Assembly (NCBI GenBank): GCA_027682925.1 | Contig: JAQCYU010000003.1 | Span: forward strand, 62,001 to 126,000 | Direction: 5' to 3' | Length of the DNA: 64,000 nucleotides | From: Coriobacteriaceae bacterium AF45-21 | GTDB taxonomy: Bacteria > Actinomycetota > Coriobacteriia > Coriobacteriales > Coriobacteriaceae | Part shown: in pieces, positions 1 to 9,759 of the stretch | Position numbering within the stretch: the stretch's first letter is position 1 | How the letters are laid out: every line of letters starts with the position of its first letter | Translations under genes and position numbers: made by a program | Notes under the pieces: model-generated | What the model was told of the DNA's origin: nothing | Databases searched by the model: none | The model's input: the letters and a program-made list of their open reading frames with translations, nothing else

Positions 1-2
1 CC

Positions 3-1649
3 TCCACCGACCCCGCCAAGGAGGAGTTCTCCCACGAGAAGCTCTCCCCGGTCCTGGCCATGTATCACGCCAAGGACTTCCAGGAGGCCGTCGACAAGGC
101 CGAGCACCTGGTGCTCGCCGGTGGCCCGGGCCACACCGCCTCTCTGTACGTGCACCCCGCCCAGGCCGAGAAGATCAGCCTGTTCGAGCACGTCATGAAG
201 GCCTGCCGTATCGTCATCAACACCCCGTCCTCGCACGGCGGCATCGGTGATCTGTACAACTTTGGCATGAAGCCGTCTCTGACCCTGGGCTGCGGCTCCT
301 GGGGCGGCAACTCCGTCTCCGAGAACGTTGGGGTGAAGCACTTGATCAACGTTAAGACTGTGGCCGAGCGCCGTGAGAACATGCTGTGGTTCCGCGCTCC
401 CGAGAAGGTCTACTTCAAGAAGGGTTCCACGCCCGTCGCTCTCGACGAGCTCGGTACCGTCATGGGCAAGAAGCGCGCCTTCATCGTCACCGACCAGTTC
501 CTCTTCAAGAATGGCAACACCCGCGCCATCGAGGCCAAGCTCGACGAGATGGGCATCGCCCACGACTGCTTCTACGACGTCGAGCCCGATCCGTCGCTGC
601 AGTGCGCACGTCGCGGCGCCAAGCAGATGGCTCTCTTTGAGCCGGACGTCATCATCGCCGTCGGCGGTGGCTCCGCTATGGACGCCGGCAAGATTATGTG
701 GATGATGTACGAGCACCCCGAGTGCAAGTTTGAGGACATGGCCATGGACTTCATGGACATCCGCAAGCGTATCTTCACTTTCCCCGAGATGGGCAAGAAG
801 GCCTACTTCGTCGCCGTCCCGACCTCTTCGGGTACCGGCTCCGAGTGCACGCCGTTCGCCATCATCACCGACAAGGAGACCGGCATCAAGTGGCCGCTCG
901 CCGACTACGCGCTGCTCCCCAACATGGCTATCGTCGACGCCGACAACTGCATGACCGCCCCGCGCGGCCTGACCGCTGCCTCCGGCATCGACGTCATGAC
1001 CCACGCCATCGAGTCCTACGTCTCCATCATGGCTTCCGACTACACCAAGGGCCTCTCCGAGCGCGCTGCTAAGCTCGTCTTCGAGAACCTGCCCTCCAGC
1101 TTCACGAACGGCGCCAAGGACCCGCATGCCCGCGAGGAGATGCACAACGCCTCTTGCATGGCCGGTATGGCCTTCGCCAACGCCTTCCTGGGCCTCAACC
1201 ACTCCATGGCTCACAAGCTCGGCGCCTTCCATCACCTGCCTCACGGCCTCGCCAACGCCGTCATCCTGACCCGCGTTATGCGCTACAACGCCGCCGAGGC
1301 TCCCGTCAAGATGGGTACCTTCTCCCAGTATCCTTACCCCAACGCGCTGCACAACTACGCCGAGATGGCCAAGTACTGCGGCATCGAGGGCAAGGACGAC
1401 AAGGAGGTCTTCGAGAACTTCATCACGAAGCTCGAGGAACTCAAGGACTTCATCGGCGTCAAGAAGACCATCGCCGACTACGGTGTTGACGAGCAGTACT
1501 TCCTCGACACCCTCGACGAGATGACCGAGCAGGCATTCAACGACCAGTGCACCGGCGCAAACCCGCGCTACCCGCTCATGAGCGAGATCAAGGAGCTCTA
1601 CCTGGACGCCTACTACGGCCGCGAGCCTCAGGACTACGCCGTCTGCTAG
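3..1649 (+). CDS. adhE: Bifunctional aldehyde-alcohol dehydrogenase AdhE, C-terminal part (partial at window edge)
   Basis: AdhE reduces acetyl-CoA to acetaldehyde and then to ethanol, regenerating NAD+ in fermentation. The frame is open to the window start, so roughly the first 320 of about 870 residues, including the catalytic cysteine of the aldehyde dehydrogenase half, lie outside. Visible are the end of the aldehyde domain (GGIGDLYNF, SLTLGCGSWGGNS, ISENVG-like), the linker (RAENMLWF-like), and the whole iron-dependent alcohol dehydrogenase: NAD site GGGSAMDAGKIMW, STSSGTGSE-like turn, and the iron-binding histidine region (NHSMAHKLGAFHHLPHG). The C-terminus FNDQCTGANPRYPLMSE is typical of the family. 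A hairpin follows the stop. Confidence 0.97.
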   Translation, partial: STDPAKEEFSHEKLSPVLAMYHAKDFQEAVDKAEHLVLAGGPGHTASLYVHPAQAEKISLFEHVMKACRIVINTPSSHGGIGDLYNFGMKPSLTLGCGSWGGNSVSENVGVKHLINVKTVAERRENMLWFRAPEKVYFKKGSTPVALDELGTVMGKKRAFIVTDQFLFKNGNTRAIEAKLDEMGIAHDCFYDVEPDPSLQCARRGAKQMALFEPDVIIAVGGGSAMDAGKIMWMMYEHPECKFEDMAMDFMDIRKRIFTFPEMGKKAYFVAVPTSSGTGSECTPFAIITDKETGIKWPLADYALLPNMAIVDADNCMTAPRGLTAASGIDVMTHAIESYVSIMASDYTKGLSERAAKLVFENLPSSFTNGAKDPHAREEMHNASCMAGMAFANAFLGLNHSMAHKLGAFHHLPHGLANAVILTRVMRYNAAEAPVKMGTFSQYPYPNALHNYAEMAKYCGIEGKDDKEVFENFITKLEELKDFIGVKKTIADYGVDEQYFLDTLDEMTEQAFNDQCTGANPRYPLMSEIKELYLDAYYGREPQDYAVC

Positions 1650-1666
1650 TTTTAGCACGGTTTTTA

Positions 1667-1705
1667 ACGGCGGGGGTGCACGGGTGTTTCACACACCCCC
1701 GCCGT
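1667..1705 (+). terminator. Hairpin after adhE, probable terminator
   Basis: A perfect 12-bp stem (ACGGCGGGGGTG paired with CACCCCCGCCGT) lies 17 bases after the adhE stop. It is GC-rich, but no clear T-run follows, so termination is inferred. Confidence 0.6.
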
Positions 1706-1737
1706 CGCTTCTATCGCATCGTTGAAAGGATGCAACC

Positions 1738-2502
1738 ATGCTGCTACCCGATTCCAAGACCGAGCTCGTCCGCCGTGGCAACAAGGTCGTTTACGACCTG
1801 GGCGACAAGATCGTCAAGGTCTTTAACGAGACCAAGCCTGTCTCCGACGTGTTCAACGAGGCTTTGAATCTTGCCCGCATCAATGAGTGCGGCATCCGCA
1901 GCCCCAAGGCTCTCGAGGTTTCCCAGCTCGAGAACGCCAACGGCTGGGCGCTCGTGACCGAGAAGGTTCCGGGCACCACCCTTGCCGAGAAGATGACTGC
2001 TGAGCCCCAGCGCTTTGGTGAGTATCTCGAGATGTTCGTCGACCTCCAGATCGAGATCCACGGCTATACCTCCCCGCTGCTCAACCGTCAGCGCGACAAG
2101 TTCGCCCGCATGATCGACAGCCTTGATCAGCTCAATGCCACCACGCGCTACAACCTTCAGGAGCGTCTGGACGGCATGACCAAGGAGTTCAAGGTCTGCC
2201 ACGGCGACTTCAACCCCTCCAACGTCATCGTCGGCGACGACGGCCAGCTCTATGTGTGCGACTGGGCACACGCCACCCAGGGCTCCCCTGCTGCCGACGT
2301 TGCCACCACCTACCTGCTCTTCGCCCTCAACAGCAAGGACCAGGCTGAGGCCTACTTGGAGCTCTACTGCGACCGCGCCGACATGCCCATGCAGGTCGTG
2401 CGTCAGTGGACGAGCATCGTCGCCGCTTCCGAGCTCGCTCGTAAGCGCAACGTGAACGATGAGTTCCTGAAGAACTGGATCGACGTCGTCGATTATCAGT
2501 AA
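1738..2502 (+). CDS. Aminoglycoside/choline kinase-like phosphotransferase
   Basis: A 254-residue protein with the fold signature of small-molecule kinases of the APH/choline kinase family. The catalytic loop is HGDFNPSNVIV (Asp base, Asn for metal), followed by the metal-binding VCDWAHA motif in place of the usual DWE. The N-terminal lobe has a nucleotide-binding lysine in GDKIVKVFNE. The ATG has the ribosome site GAAAGGA. The gene lies alone between two hairpins, downstream of adhE, so it is probably transcribed on its own or by read-through. The substrate cannot be read from the sequence; a sugar, choline or other metabolite is more likely than an antibiotic. Confidence 0.8.
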   Translation: MLLPDSKTELVRRGNKVVYDLGDKIVKVFNETKPVSDVFNEALNLARINECGIRSPKALEVSQLENANGWALVTEKVPGTTLAEKMTAEPQRFGEYLEMFVDLQIEIHGYTSPLLNRQRDKFARMIDSLDQLNATTRYNLQERLDGMTKEFKVCHGDFNPSNVIVGDDGQLYVCDWAHATQGSPAADVATTYLLFALNSKDQAEAYLELYCDRADMPMQVVRQWTSIVAASELARKRNVNDEFLKNWIDVVDYQ

Positions 2503-2535
2503 TATCTGAGCGTTTTATTTCGCATCGGAGGCACA

Positions 2536-2573
2536 AGAAAACCCCGCAGCTCATATGGGCTGTGGGGTTTTCT
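2536..2573 (+). terminator. Intrinsic terminator after the kinase-like gene
   Basis: A 15-bp stem (AGAAAACCCCGCAGC with GCTGTGGGGTTTTCT, one wobble) runs into a T-rich tail on the + strand; the A-rich start also makes it usable on the minus strand. Confidence 0.85.
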
Positions 2574-2604
2574 TTACCCATCGAGTTTATTCCAACAAAA
2601 TAGA

Positions 2605-2641
2605 CTGCTCCGCATCTCATCCTAAGAGAGATACGGAGCAG
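2605..2641 (-). terminator. Intrinsic terminator of the pyrH-proS operon
   Basis: An inverted repeat CTGCTCCG-ATCTC / GAGAT-CGGAGCAG lies about 35 bases beyond the proS stop, with a T-rich stretch (TCTATTTTG) after it on the minus strand. Confidence 0.75.
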
Positions 2642-2674
2642 CCCCGCAATTACATCTAATAGCAGAAACGTCGA

Positions 2675-4394
2675 TTAACGGCGGGCCGCCTTAACAAGCT
2701 CGGCAATCTTGGCGACGACCTCGTCGATCGCCACGTCCTCACGCTCGCCCGTGGCACGGTCCTTGAGCTCCACAGTACCATTCTTGAGGCCACGCTTGCC
2801 AAGCACGACCTGATACGGGAAGCCCATGAGGTCGTTATCGGCAAACTTAAAGCCAGGACGCTCGTCACGGTCATCGACGACAACCTCGATACCCTCGGCG
2901 CACAGGCCCTCGACGATTTGGTCGCAAACGTTAGCGCACTCCTCCTTCTTGGGATCGAGCGGAATCACCGCGACCTCGTACGGGGCAACGGAGACCGGCC
3001 AGACGATGCCGTGTTCGTCGTTGTGCTGCTCCACGACGGCAGCAAGCGAGCGGGACACACCAACGCCGTAGCAACCCATGATAAGCGGCTTCTCCTTGCC
3101 GTCCTCGTCCATAAAGGTGGCGCCCATGGCCTCGGAATACTTGGTACCCAGCTGGAAGACCTGCGAGACCTCGATGCCGCGAGCAGCAGAGAGCGGCTTG
3201 CCGCAGTGCGGGCAGGGATCGCCGGCAACGACGGTTACCAGGTCGGCCCACTCGTCGACGGTAAAGTCGCGCTCGGGGCAGGCACCGGTAAAGTGATAAT
3301 CGACCTCGTTGGCACCGCAGGCCCACTGCTTGGACTCGCGCAGGCTCTCGTCGCACACCAGGCGAATGCCTCGGGCAGGTTAACCGGTCCGATAAAGCCC
3401 TTATGCAGACCGTAGGTCTGGAGCTCCTCATCAGTCATCATGCGATAGGCCTTGCCAAAGACATGCTCGGCCTTGCAATCGTTGAGCTCGTGGTCGCCCG
3501 GAACAATGGCCACGACGGGCTTGCCCTCGGCGTCGAGGAGTGCCAGAGACTTGCGCGTGCCGTTCTCGGGGAAGCCGAAGAACTTTGCAACGGCCTCGAT
3601 GGTGCCCATGCCCGGAGTCTCGACCTTGGTAAGCGTACCGTCGCCAGGACCCTCGGTCACAACGACCTTGGTGCTTGCGGCCTCATCGTCGGCAGCGAAG
3701 CCGCAATCGTCGCAGTAGACGAGCGAAGCCTCGCCAGCGTCGGCCAAAGCCATGTACTCGACGGAGGTATCGCCACCGATCTCGCCGGAGTCGGCGACAA
3801 CGGGCAGAGCCTTGATGTAGCAGCGCTCGCAAATGTTGGCATAGGCCTGCTTCATCTTGTCGTACTCCTCCTGCAGGCTCTCCTGCGTAGCAGAGAAGCT
3901 GTAGGCGTCCTTCATGATGAACTCGCGACCGCGCATCAGGCCAAAACGGGGACGGAACTCGTCGCGGAACTTATCCTGGATGTGATAAAGGTTCACTGGC
4001 AGCTGCTTGTAGGAACGCAACTCATTGCGCACCAGGCAGTCACGGTCTCCTCGTGCGTGGGTCCGAGCACAAACTCGCGGCCGTGGCGGTCATCAAAGCG
4101 CACAAGCTCCTTGCCATAGGCATCGATACGGCCGGACTCACGCCACAGCTCGGCATCGACCATGATGGGCATCATGAGCTCCTGAGCACCGGCGGCATCC
4201 ATCTCGTCGCGCACGATGTTCTCGATCTTGCGGATCGAGCGCCAAGCGAGCGGCAGATAGGAATACAGGCCGGCGGCCTCCTTGCGGATCATGCCAGCGC
4301 GAAGCAGCAGACGGTGGCTCGCTAGCTCGGCATCCGCCGGATCCTCTTTGAGCGTCGGCGCATAGAGCTTAGACATATACATTGCTCGGGTCAT
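2675..4394 (-). CDS. proS: Proline--tRNA ligase (frame broken twice)
   Basis: Class II synthetase that charges tRNA-Pro. The N-terminus ([15 protein letters not shown]), motif 2 region ([21 protein letters not shown]), the bacterial editing insertion and the C-terminal anticodon-binding domain are all present, about 574 residues in total. The ATG directly follows the ispG stop with GAGGAG six bases upstream. The reading frame breaks near 4036, after GPTHEETVT, and near 3362, after GPVNLPEAF. At both places one C is missing from what should be GCCCTGGTG (Ala-Leu-Val). Because the enzyme is essential and homology resumes at once in the next frame, I treat both as sequence errors. It is the last gene of the operon. 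Confidence 0.95.
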
Positions 4395-5477
4395 TTATTT
4401 CTCCTCAATAAGTTTGTCGACCTCGGCCATAAGCGCGTCGACAATTTGGTCCTCAGCTACTTTACCAATGATCTGGCCATGCGAAAAGAGCAGGCCCTGA
4501 CCTCGTCCACAGGCCACGCCTAGGTCGGCGTCGGAAGCCTCGCCGGGGCCGTTAACGGCACACCCCATCACGGCGATCGAAAGCGGCGCGGAGTAGTTCT
4601 TAAGCCGCTCGGTGACCTCCTCGGCAATGGGAATAAGGTTAACCTGGCAGCGAGCGCACGTAGGGCACGAGACGATCTCCGGACCACGGCGGCGCAGGCC
4701 CAGCGACTGCAGAATACCCCAAGCGACCGGCGGCTCCTCGACCGGATCGGCCGTGAGCGACACACGCATGGTGTCACCGATGCCTCGGAAAGCAAGATAC
4801 CCAAGCCTACAGAGCTCTTGATGGTGCCCTGGAGTTTGGTACCCGCCTCGGTTACGCCCAGGTGAAGCGGAACGTGGGGAATCTCACGCGACAGGGCTCG
4901 ATAGGTATCGAGCGTCGTTTGCACGCTATGGGCCTTAGCCGAAAGCACAATGTTCGTAAATCCGCGGTCCTCAAAGTGCTTGACGAAACGCTCGCTCGAC
5001 ATCACGAGCTTTTCGGGCTGCGTGAGGTCATCGCGCTCGGCGATATCCTGCTCGAGTGAACCGGCATTGACGCCGATACGAATCGCACAGCCCGCGGCAC
5101 CAGCAGCATCGATCACCGCGTCAACCTTGGCCCAATCGCCGATATTGCCGGGATTGATGCGCAGCTTGGCAGCACCGGCCTCAACGGCACCAATGGCGAG
5201 CTTATGGTTAAAGTGAATATCGGCGACGATCGGCACCGGGGACTCAGCACAGATAGTACGAAAGCCCTCGAGCGCGGCCTCGGTGGGTACACTCACGCGC
5301 ACGATATCGCAGCCCGCCTGCGCCAACGCGCGAACCTGCCCAAGCGTTGCCTGGGCATCGGCGGTATCAGTGCAGGTCATGGACTGAACCACGACCGGCG
5401 CGCCGCCGCCGATCTGCACGCCGCCCACATGCACGGGGCGCGTCAGCTCGCGCGGCAAAGGATGGGATAAAGACAAT
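4395..5477 (-). CDS. ispG: 4-hydroxy-3-methylbut-2-en-1-yl diphosphate synthase (frame broken once)
   Basis: IspG (GcpE) converts MEcPP to HMBPP in the MEP isoprenoid pathway with a [4Fe-4S] cluster. The TIM-barrel half (VVVQSMTCTDTAD, LRINPGNIG, KAHSVQTTLDTYRAL) and the cluster-binding half (SCPTCARCQVN, MGCAVNGPGEASDADLG) are both clear. A base is missing near 4783: GAGGGCATC is written GAGGCATC, splitting the gene after GLGILLSE. The start is uncertain; the TTG at 5477 has AGGGGAG eight bases upstream, and a GTG at 5486 is possible. It lies just after rseP and abuts proS. The pathway gene dxr is in the same operon. Confidence 0.94.
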
Positions 5478-5489
5478 CCAAACACTCCC

Positions 5490-6851
5490 CTACAGAATAA
5501 ATCGAAGGATGTCGGAACGAAGCATATAGACAAACAGCAGCGCAAAGAGCGCGATGCCCACATAGCTCACAATCGTCTGGACCTTGAGCGGAAGCTCGCG
5601 TCCCGCAATCTTTTGAATGATCTCAATTAGCAGCTTGCCGCCGTCGAGCGGCGGGATAGGCAGCAAGTTCATAAAGCCCAGTGAGAACGAAATGAGCGCG
5701 GCAAACGACAAGAACGTGATGGGACCGGCAGCAGCTGCCTGCGAAGACATGACGCTAATACCCACGATCGAAGAGGACTGATCGAGGATCTCCATCGTAT
5801 GCTGCGGCTGGAGCAGGCGCATCACGCCCTCCGCTGTCTGCGCAACATACGAAAAGGAGAGGCGCGCCGAGGTGATTGGGTCCAAACGGACCACCTGCGT
5901 AGAGGCATAAACGCCCAGACGTTCGCCCTCTTTGAGTGCGACCGAGGTCGAGCACTGCTTGCCATCGCGCTCATACTCAATAGCGATATCGTCCTTACCG
6001 GCGGCCTTGCCGATGGCATCGTAGACGTCCATCCAAGTGGAACATGAGACGCCGTCGACCGAAAGGATCGCATCACCGGCCTCGATACCCGCCTTGGCGG
6101 CAATAGACCCATCGTCAACCTGACCGATCACGTTGGTATCGATCGGCACGGTGACACCCGCAATGGAATAGATGCTCATAAGGAGCAAAAAGCCCGTCAG
6201 GATATTGACAATGATGCCCGCGAGCAGCATAAAGGCACGCTTGAGAAAGCCCTGGCCAAGATAGGTGTGCGAGCGCTCTTGCGCCAAGAAATCAGCCTCG
6301 CCGCACGGCAGCTCCCACACATCGCCCTCGGCAGTCGCATGCTCTCGATCGAACCGGCGGCCGTCAAAGGTGGTGTAACCCGCAGCGTCTCGAGGCAGTG
6401 TCTGATACTTGGTGGGATAGTAGCTCGGTGAGGGCTTCTCCCCTTCCTCATACCAAGGTGCGATGGAGCCCCAGCCCAGCAACAGAGCACAAGCCTCGAG
6501 CACATCCTCCTCGGAAAGCTCGAGCTCGACAGCAAGGTCGGCCACGGTCACGCGACCATGACGGTAGATAGCCGCGAGCACGCGATCGGCGCACGAGACA
6601 TCGGTCGGATCCATACCGCAGATGGCAGCGTAGCCACCCAGCAGCAGCGGGGTCACGCCAAACTTGGTTCCAATGCGATGCGACGTGTAATGGATGTCAA
6701 AGCGGCACGGCAGGCCCAAATAGAACTCGGTCACACGGACGCCGCAGGCACGCGCCGCCAAAAAGTGGCCGCCCTCGTGCAAAAACACGAGGACGGAAAG
6801 CATCAGCAGGCCCCAAAAGACCGATGAGAGAACGCTCAGAACAGTATCCAT
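5490..6851 (-). CDS. rseP: RseP-family intramembrane zinc metalloprotease with an internal insert
   Basis: Site-2 protease that cuts membrane-embedded substrates such as anti-sigma factors. The first membrane helix carries the zinc motif HEGGH (about residues 25-29), a PDZ domain lies near residues 230-310, and the second catalytic motif LLPIPPLDGGKLL lies near the C-terminus, followed by further membrane helices. Unusually, residues about 81-195 form a soluble insert between the first catalytic helix and the next membrane helix (GFLKRAFMLLAGIIVNILTG). Residues 88-130 of it read like a small winged helix. I prefer the ATG at 6851; a TTG at 6866 is in frame. dxr and ispG flank it, an arrangement common in bacteria. 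Confidence 0.92.
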   Translation of the reverse strand: MDTVLSVLSSVFWGLLMLSVLVFLHEGGHFLAARACGVRVTEFYLGLPCRFDIHYTSHRIGTKFGVTPLLLGGYAAICGMDPTDVSCADRVLAAIYRHGRVTVADLAVELELSEEDVLEACALLLGWGSIAPWYEEGEKPSPSYYPTKYQTLPRDAAGYTTFDGRRFDREHATAEGDVWELPCGEADFLAQERSHTYLGQGFLKRAFMLLAGIIVNILTGFLLLMSIYSIAGVTVPIDTNVIGQVDDGSIAAKAGIEAGDAILSVDGVSCSTWMDVYDAIGKAAGKDDIAIEYERDGKQCSTSVALKEGERLGVYASTQVVRLDPITSARLSFSYVAQTAEGVMRLLQPQHTMEILDQSSSIVGISVMSSQAAAAGPITFLSFAALISFSLGFMNLLPIPPLDGGKLLIEIIQKIAGRELPLKVQTIVSYVGIALFALLFVYMLRSDILRFIL

Positions 6852-6876
6852 AAAACGAAAAAGCAATCCTTATGGG

Positions 6877-8064
6877 TTAGGAACGGGTTGCGACGAGCAC
6901 CTGCGCAGCCTTTTCACGCGCCCACGCATCGATGTCGCAAAGCTGCTCAAACGAATCGACCGCCTGCATATCGTGAGCATCCATGCAGGATTCCACAATG
7001 CGATCGATATCGGTAAAGCTGCAGCCATCGTGCAGGAAGGCATCGACGGCGACCTCGTTGGCGGCATTGAGCACGCACGGCATGGTGCCACCCGTCTTGC
7101 CGGCACGCTCGGCCAGTGCCAGACAGCGGAAGGTATCCATGTCGGCAGCATCAAACGTGAGCTGCCCCAGCTCGCGGAAATCGATACGAGGCGCCGGAGT
7201 ATCCCAACGCTCGGGATACGAGAACGCGAACTGGATGGGAATACGCATGTCGGATGCACCGAGATGCGCCATCACGGAGCCGTCGGCAAACTCGACCATA
7301 GAGTGAATCTTGGACTGACGCTGCACGACCACGTTAATGAAATCGAGGTCGCAGTTAAACAGATGCATGGCCTCAATGCGCTCCAGGCCCTTGTTCATGA
7401 GGGTGGCGGAGTCAATGGTGATCTTGGCACCCATGGCCCACGTGGGATGCGCGAGGGCATCGGCACGCGTCACGCGATCGAGCTCGTCGCGCGTGCGGCC
7501 AAAGAACGGACCGCCCGAGCAGGTGAGCCAAATGCAGTGGGCCTCGCGCGGGTTCTCCCCCAGATAGCACTGGTAGATGGCGGAATGCTCAGAGTCGACC
7601 GGAATAAGCTGGCCCGGTTGCGCCAACGGCATAAGCAAGTCGCCACCGACGACGAGGGACTCCTTGTTGGCAAGGGCAAGGCGCTTATTCGAGGTCAAGG
7701 CCGCATGGCTCGCCTCGAGACCGGCGGCGCCCACAATAGCGACGAGCACGCAGTCGACATCGTCGCGACGCGCGAGCTCGCAAACCGCCTGCGCGCCAAC
7801 GCCGAGCTGTGTGCCCTCGGGCAACTCCTGCAGCACGGCGTCATCGCCATGAGCGACATCGGCAACGGCAACCGCCGGAACCGAGAACTCGCGGGCAGCA
7901 GCAACGAGCTCCGAGGTGCTGGAATTAACGGACAGCGCCGTCACCTGCAGGCGATCGGCATGCTGGCGGCACACATCGAGCGCCTGGGTGCCGATAGAGC
8001 CCGTACAACCCAGGATGGCAACGCGAAGGCGTCCATCGGGGCCATACATCGTCTGGAAGGACAT
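6877..8064 (-). CDS. dxr: 1-deoxy-D-xylulose 5-phosphate reductoisomerase
   Basis: Second step of the MEP pathway: NADPH-dependent rearrangement and reduction of DXP to MEP. The Rossmann motif LGCTGSIGTQALDV is near the N-terminus; the substrate and metal sites VDSEHSAIYQ and KITIDSATLMNKGLE are intact, as is the C-terminal helical domain (NAANEVAVDAFL). The length, about 395 residues, is normal. The ATG at 8064 overlaps the cdsA stop (TAATG), implying translational coupling. The longer in-frame start at 8109 would run back into cdsA and is unlikely. Confidence 0.96.
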   Translation of the reverse strand: MSFQTMYGPDGRLRVAILGCTGSIGTQALDVCRQHADRLQVTALSVNSSTSELVAAAREFSVPAVAVADVAHGDDAVLQELPEGTQLGVGAQAVCELARRDDVDCVLVAIVGAAGLEASHAALTSNKRLALANKESLVVGGDLLMPLAQPGQLIPVDSEHSAIYQCYLGENPREAHCIWLTCSGGPFFGRTRDELDRVTRADALAHPTWAMGAKITIDSATLMNKGLERIEAMHLFNCDLDFINVVVQRQSKIHSMVEFADGSVMAHLGASDMRIPIQFAFSYPERWDTPAPRIDFRELGQLTFDAADMDTFRCLALAERAGKTGGTMPCVLNAANEVAVDAFLHDGCSFTDIDRIVESCMDAHDMQAVDSFEQLCDIDAWAREKAAQVLVATRS

Positions 8065-8961
8065 TACAGCACGCCTCCGATCATCAGCAACAGCTGTGCG
8101 GTGATGCAACCGAAGATAAGCGAATCGCTACGATCGAGCATTCCGCCGTGGCCCGGGATAAGGTTGCCGGAATCCTTGACGCCCACACCGCGCTTGATGC
8201 GCGACTCGATAAGGTCGCCGATAACGCCCAGAATGGACACGACCACGCCGCACAGCAGCGCATAGGGCAGGCTGAGCTTGTAGAAGTGCGTCGCCCACAG
8301 GATGAGCCAAATCAAAACCGAGCCCAAGATGCCGCCGGCAAACCCCTCCCAGCTCTTTTTGGGGGAGATCTTGGGAACCATCTTGTGCTTGCCGATACGG
8401 CTGCCCACGATGTAGGCAAACGAATCGGAGACCCAAAGGGACGCGCAAACGCCCACTGAAAGCAGGGCGCGGCAAACCGGGCACGGCATCGCGCAGCAGC
8501 ACGATAGCCGACAGCATAAAGCCAGTGTAGATGGGACCCATGAGCGTCACGGCCACATCAGAGATGCGGGTACGCGGCGACCAGACATACCAAATGCCCA
8601 CAGCGAGCATCAAGGCAAAAAGCAGGGCATTCAGCAACATCGAATCGCCCAACGCCGACAGCGGAAAGAGTACGGCGGCAGCGATACCCATGCGCTCGTT
8701 AGCCATCTTGCCATCGAGCCTTGTCATACGGAAAAACTCATAACAGCACAGACCGCTCATGACAGAAACAAAGATGGCCGTGGGCACGATACCCAAAACC
8801 AGGCACAGGATAAAGACAACGGCGTAGACGATACCGGCGGCGGCACGGGTAATAAAGCCCGCCAGCCACGAACCGGTGCCGCTCTTCGCTGCAGGCGCTC
8901 CCGCAGTGGCAGCTTTGCGCACAGGCGTCTTGGGAGCAGATGCCTTGGGACGATCGGACAC
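8064..8961 (-). CDS. cdsA: Phosphatidate cytidylyltransferase (frame broken)
   Basis: CDP-diacylglycerol synthase, the entry to phospholipid synthesis, an integral membrane enzyme. Several membrane helices are seen in the N-terminal part, after a basic soluble tail. The C-terminal part has the family signature (KKSWEGFAGGILGS; GDLIESRIKRGVGVKDSGNLIPGHGGMLDRSDS). The frame changes between about 8455 and 8490. The shift equals two missing bases or one extra; restoring a C after GATGCC and one base before CCCTGC would read smoothly (RDARARFAALLSVGV), but the exact repair is my guess. The start is GTG with GAGGAG upstream. It sits between uppS and dxr. Confidence 0.92.
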
Positions 8962-8963
8962 GA

Positions 8964-9758
8964 TTAAGCCTCCTCGGTCTTGCTCAGTCCACCAAACCTA
9001 CGGTCACGGCCCTGATAGGCCAAAATGGCGTCGACAAGGCCCCAACGATCAAAGTCGGGCCAATAGGTATCGGTGATGTAGAATTCGGAATAAGCCACCT
9101 GCCACAACAGATAGTTCGAAAGGCGCAGCTCACCTGAGGTGCGAATCACAAGCTCAGGATCGGGAAGGCCGGCGGTATAGAGGTGGGAAGCCACCATGTC
9201 GTCATCAATTGCGGCAGGATCGATCTTACCGGCGGCAGCGTCGGATGCGATCTGACGGACAGCGCGGGTAATCTCGGCACGCGCGCCGTAGTTGACGGCA
9301 AGCGCCAGCGTCATACCGGTGTGATCGGCGCACTCGGCAAGACCGCGCTCAAAAACGTCGCGAGTCTTCTTGGGCAGCGCGGAAATGTCACCCAAAAAGA
9401 CGACGCGCACATTTTCGCGCTTCAGAAGCGGCAGCTCGTCGATAAACGTCTTGGCAAACAGATGCATCAAGACGTTGACCTCATGCTGCGGGCGGTTCCA
9501 GTTTTCGGTAGAAAACGCATAGGCCGAAAGCACGTCGACGCCCAGACGCACGCAGGCAGTAATAATCTCGCGAAGGGAGACGATACCCGCCTTGTGGCCC
9601 TCAGTGCGTGCAAGACCGCGCGACGTGGCCCAACGACCGTTGCCGTCCATGATGCACGAGATATGGTGCGGAATGTTATTGAGGTCAAGGTCGGAAAAAC
9701 CGACGCCCGCAGGGGCGTCGGCAAAGTACTCGACCAGTTTATGCTCGTCGTATTGCAC
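8964..9758 (-). CDS. uppS: Isoprenyl (undecaprenyl) diphosphate synthase
   Basis: Cis-prenyltransferase that makes the lipid carrier for peptidoglycan and polysaccharide assembly. The family signature is complete: ISCIMDGNGRWA (catalytic Asp), LSAYAFSTENW, and the C-terminal RTSGELRLSNYLLWQ with YSEFYIT. Length is 264 residues with an N-terminal extension of about 30. The GTG start is four bases after the frr stop. The stop nearly abuts cdsA. Confidence 0.96.
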   Translation of the reverse strand: MQYDEHKLVEYFADAPAGVGFSDLDLNNIPHHISCIMDGNGRWATSRGLARTEGHKAGIVSLREIITACVRLGVDVLSAYAFSTENWNRPQHEVNVLMHLFAKTFIDELPLLKRENVRVVFLGDISALPKKTRDVFERGLAECADHTGMTLALAVNYGARAEITRAVRQIASDAAAGKIDPAAIDDDMVASHLYTAGLPDPELVIRTSGELRLSNYLLWQVAYSEFYITDTYWPDFDRWGLVDAILAYQGRDRRFGGLSKTEEA

Positions 9759-9759
9759 C

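Noticed and set aside
1738-2502. Antibiotic resistance kinase
   Set aside because: Only the general kinase-fold motifs are present; nothing specific for aminoglycosides or macrolides.
2675-4394. Programmed frameshifting or pseudogenes in proS, trmD, mreB and others
   Set aside because: Too many essential genes are hit, with no slippery site or structure shared between them, and homology continues directly in the next frame after one missing base.
6973-8265. 430-codon + strand frame opposite dxr and cdsA
   Set aside because: Covers two genes with clear motifs; the product looks like a codon-bias shadow.
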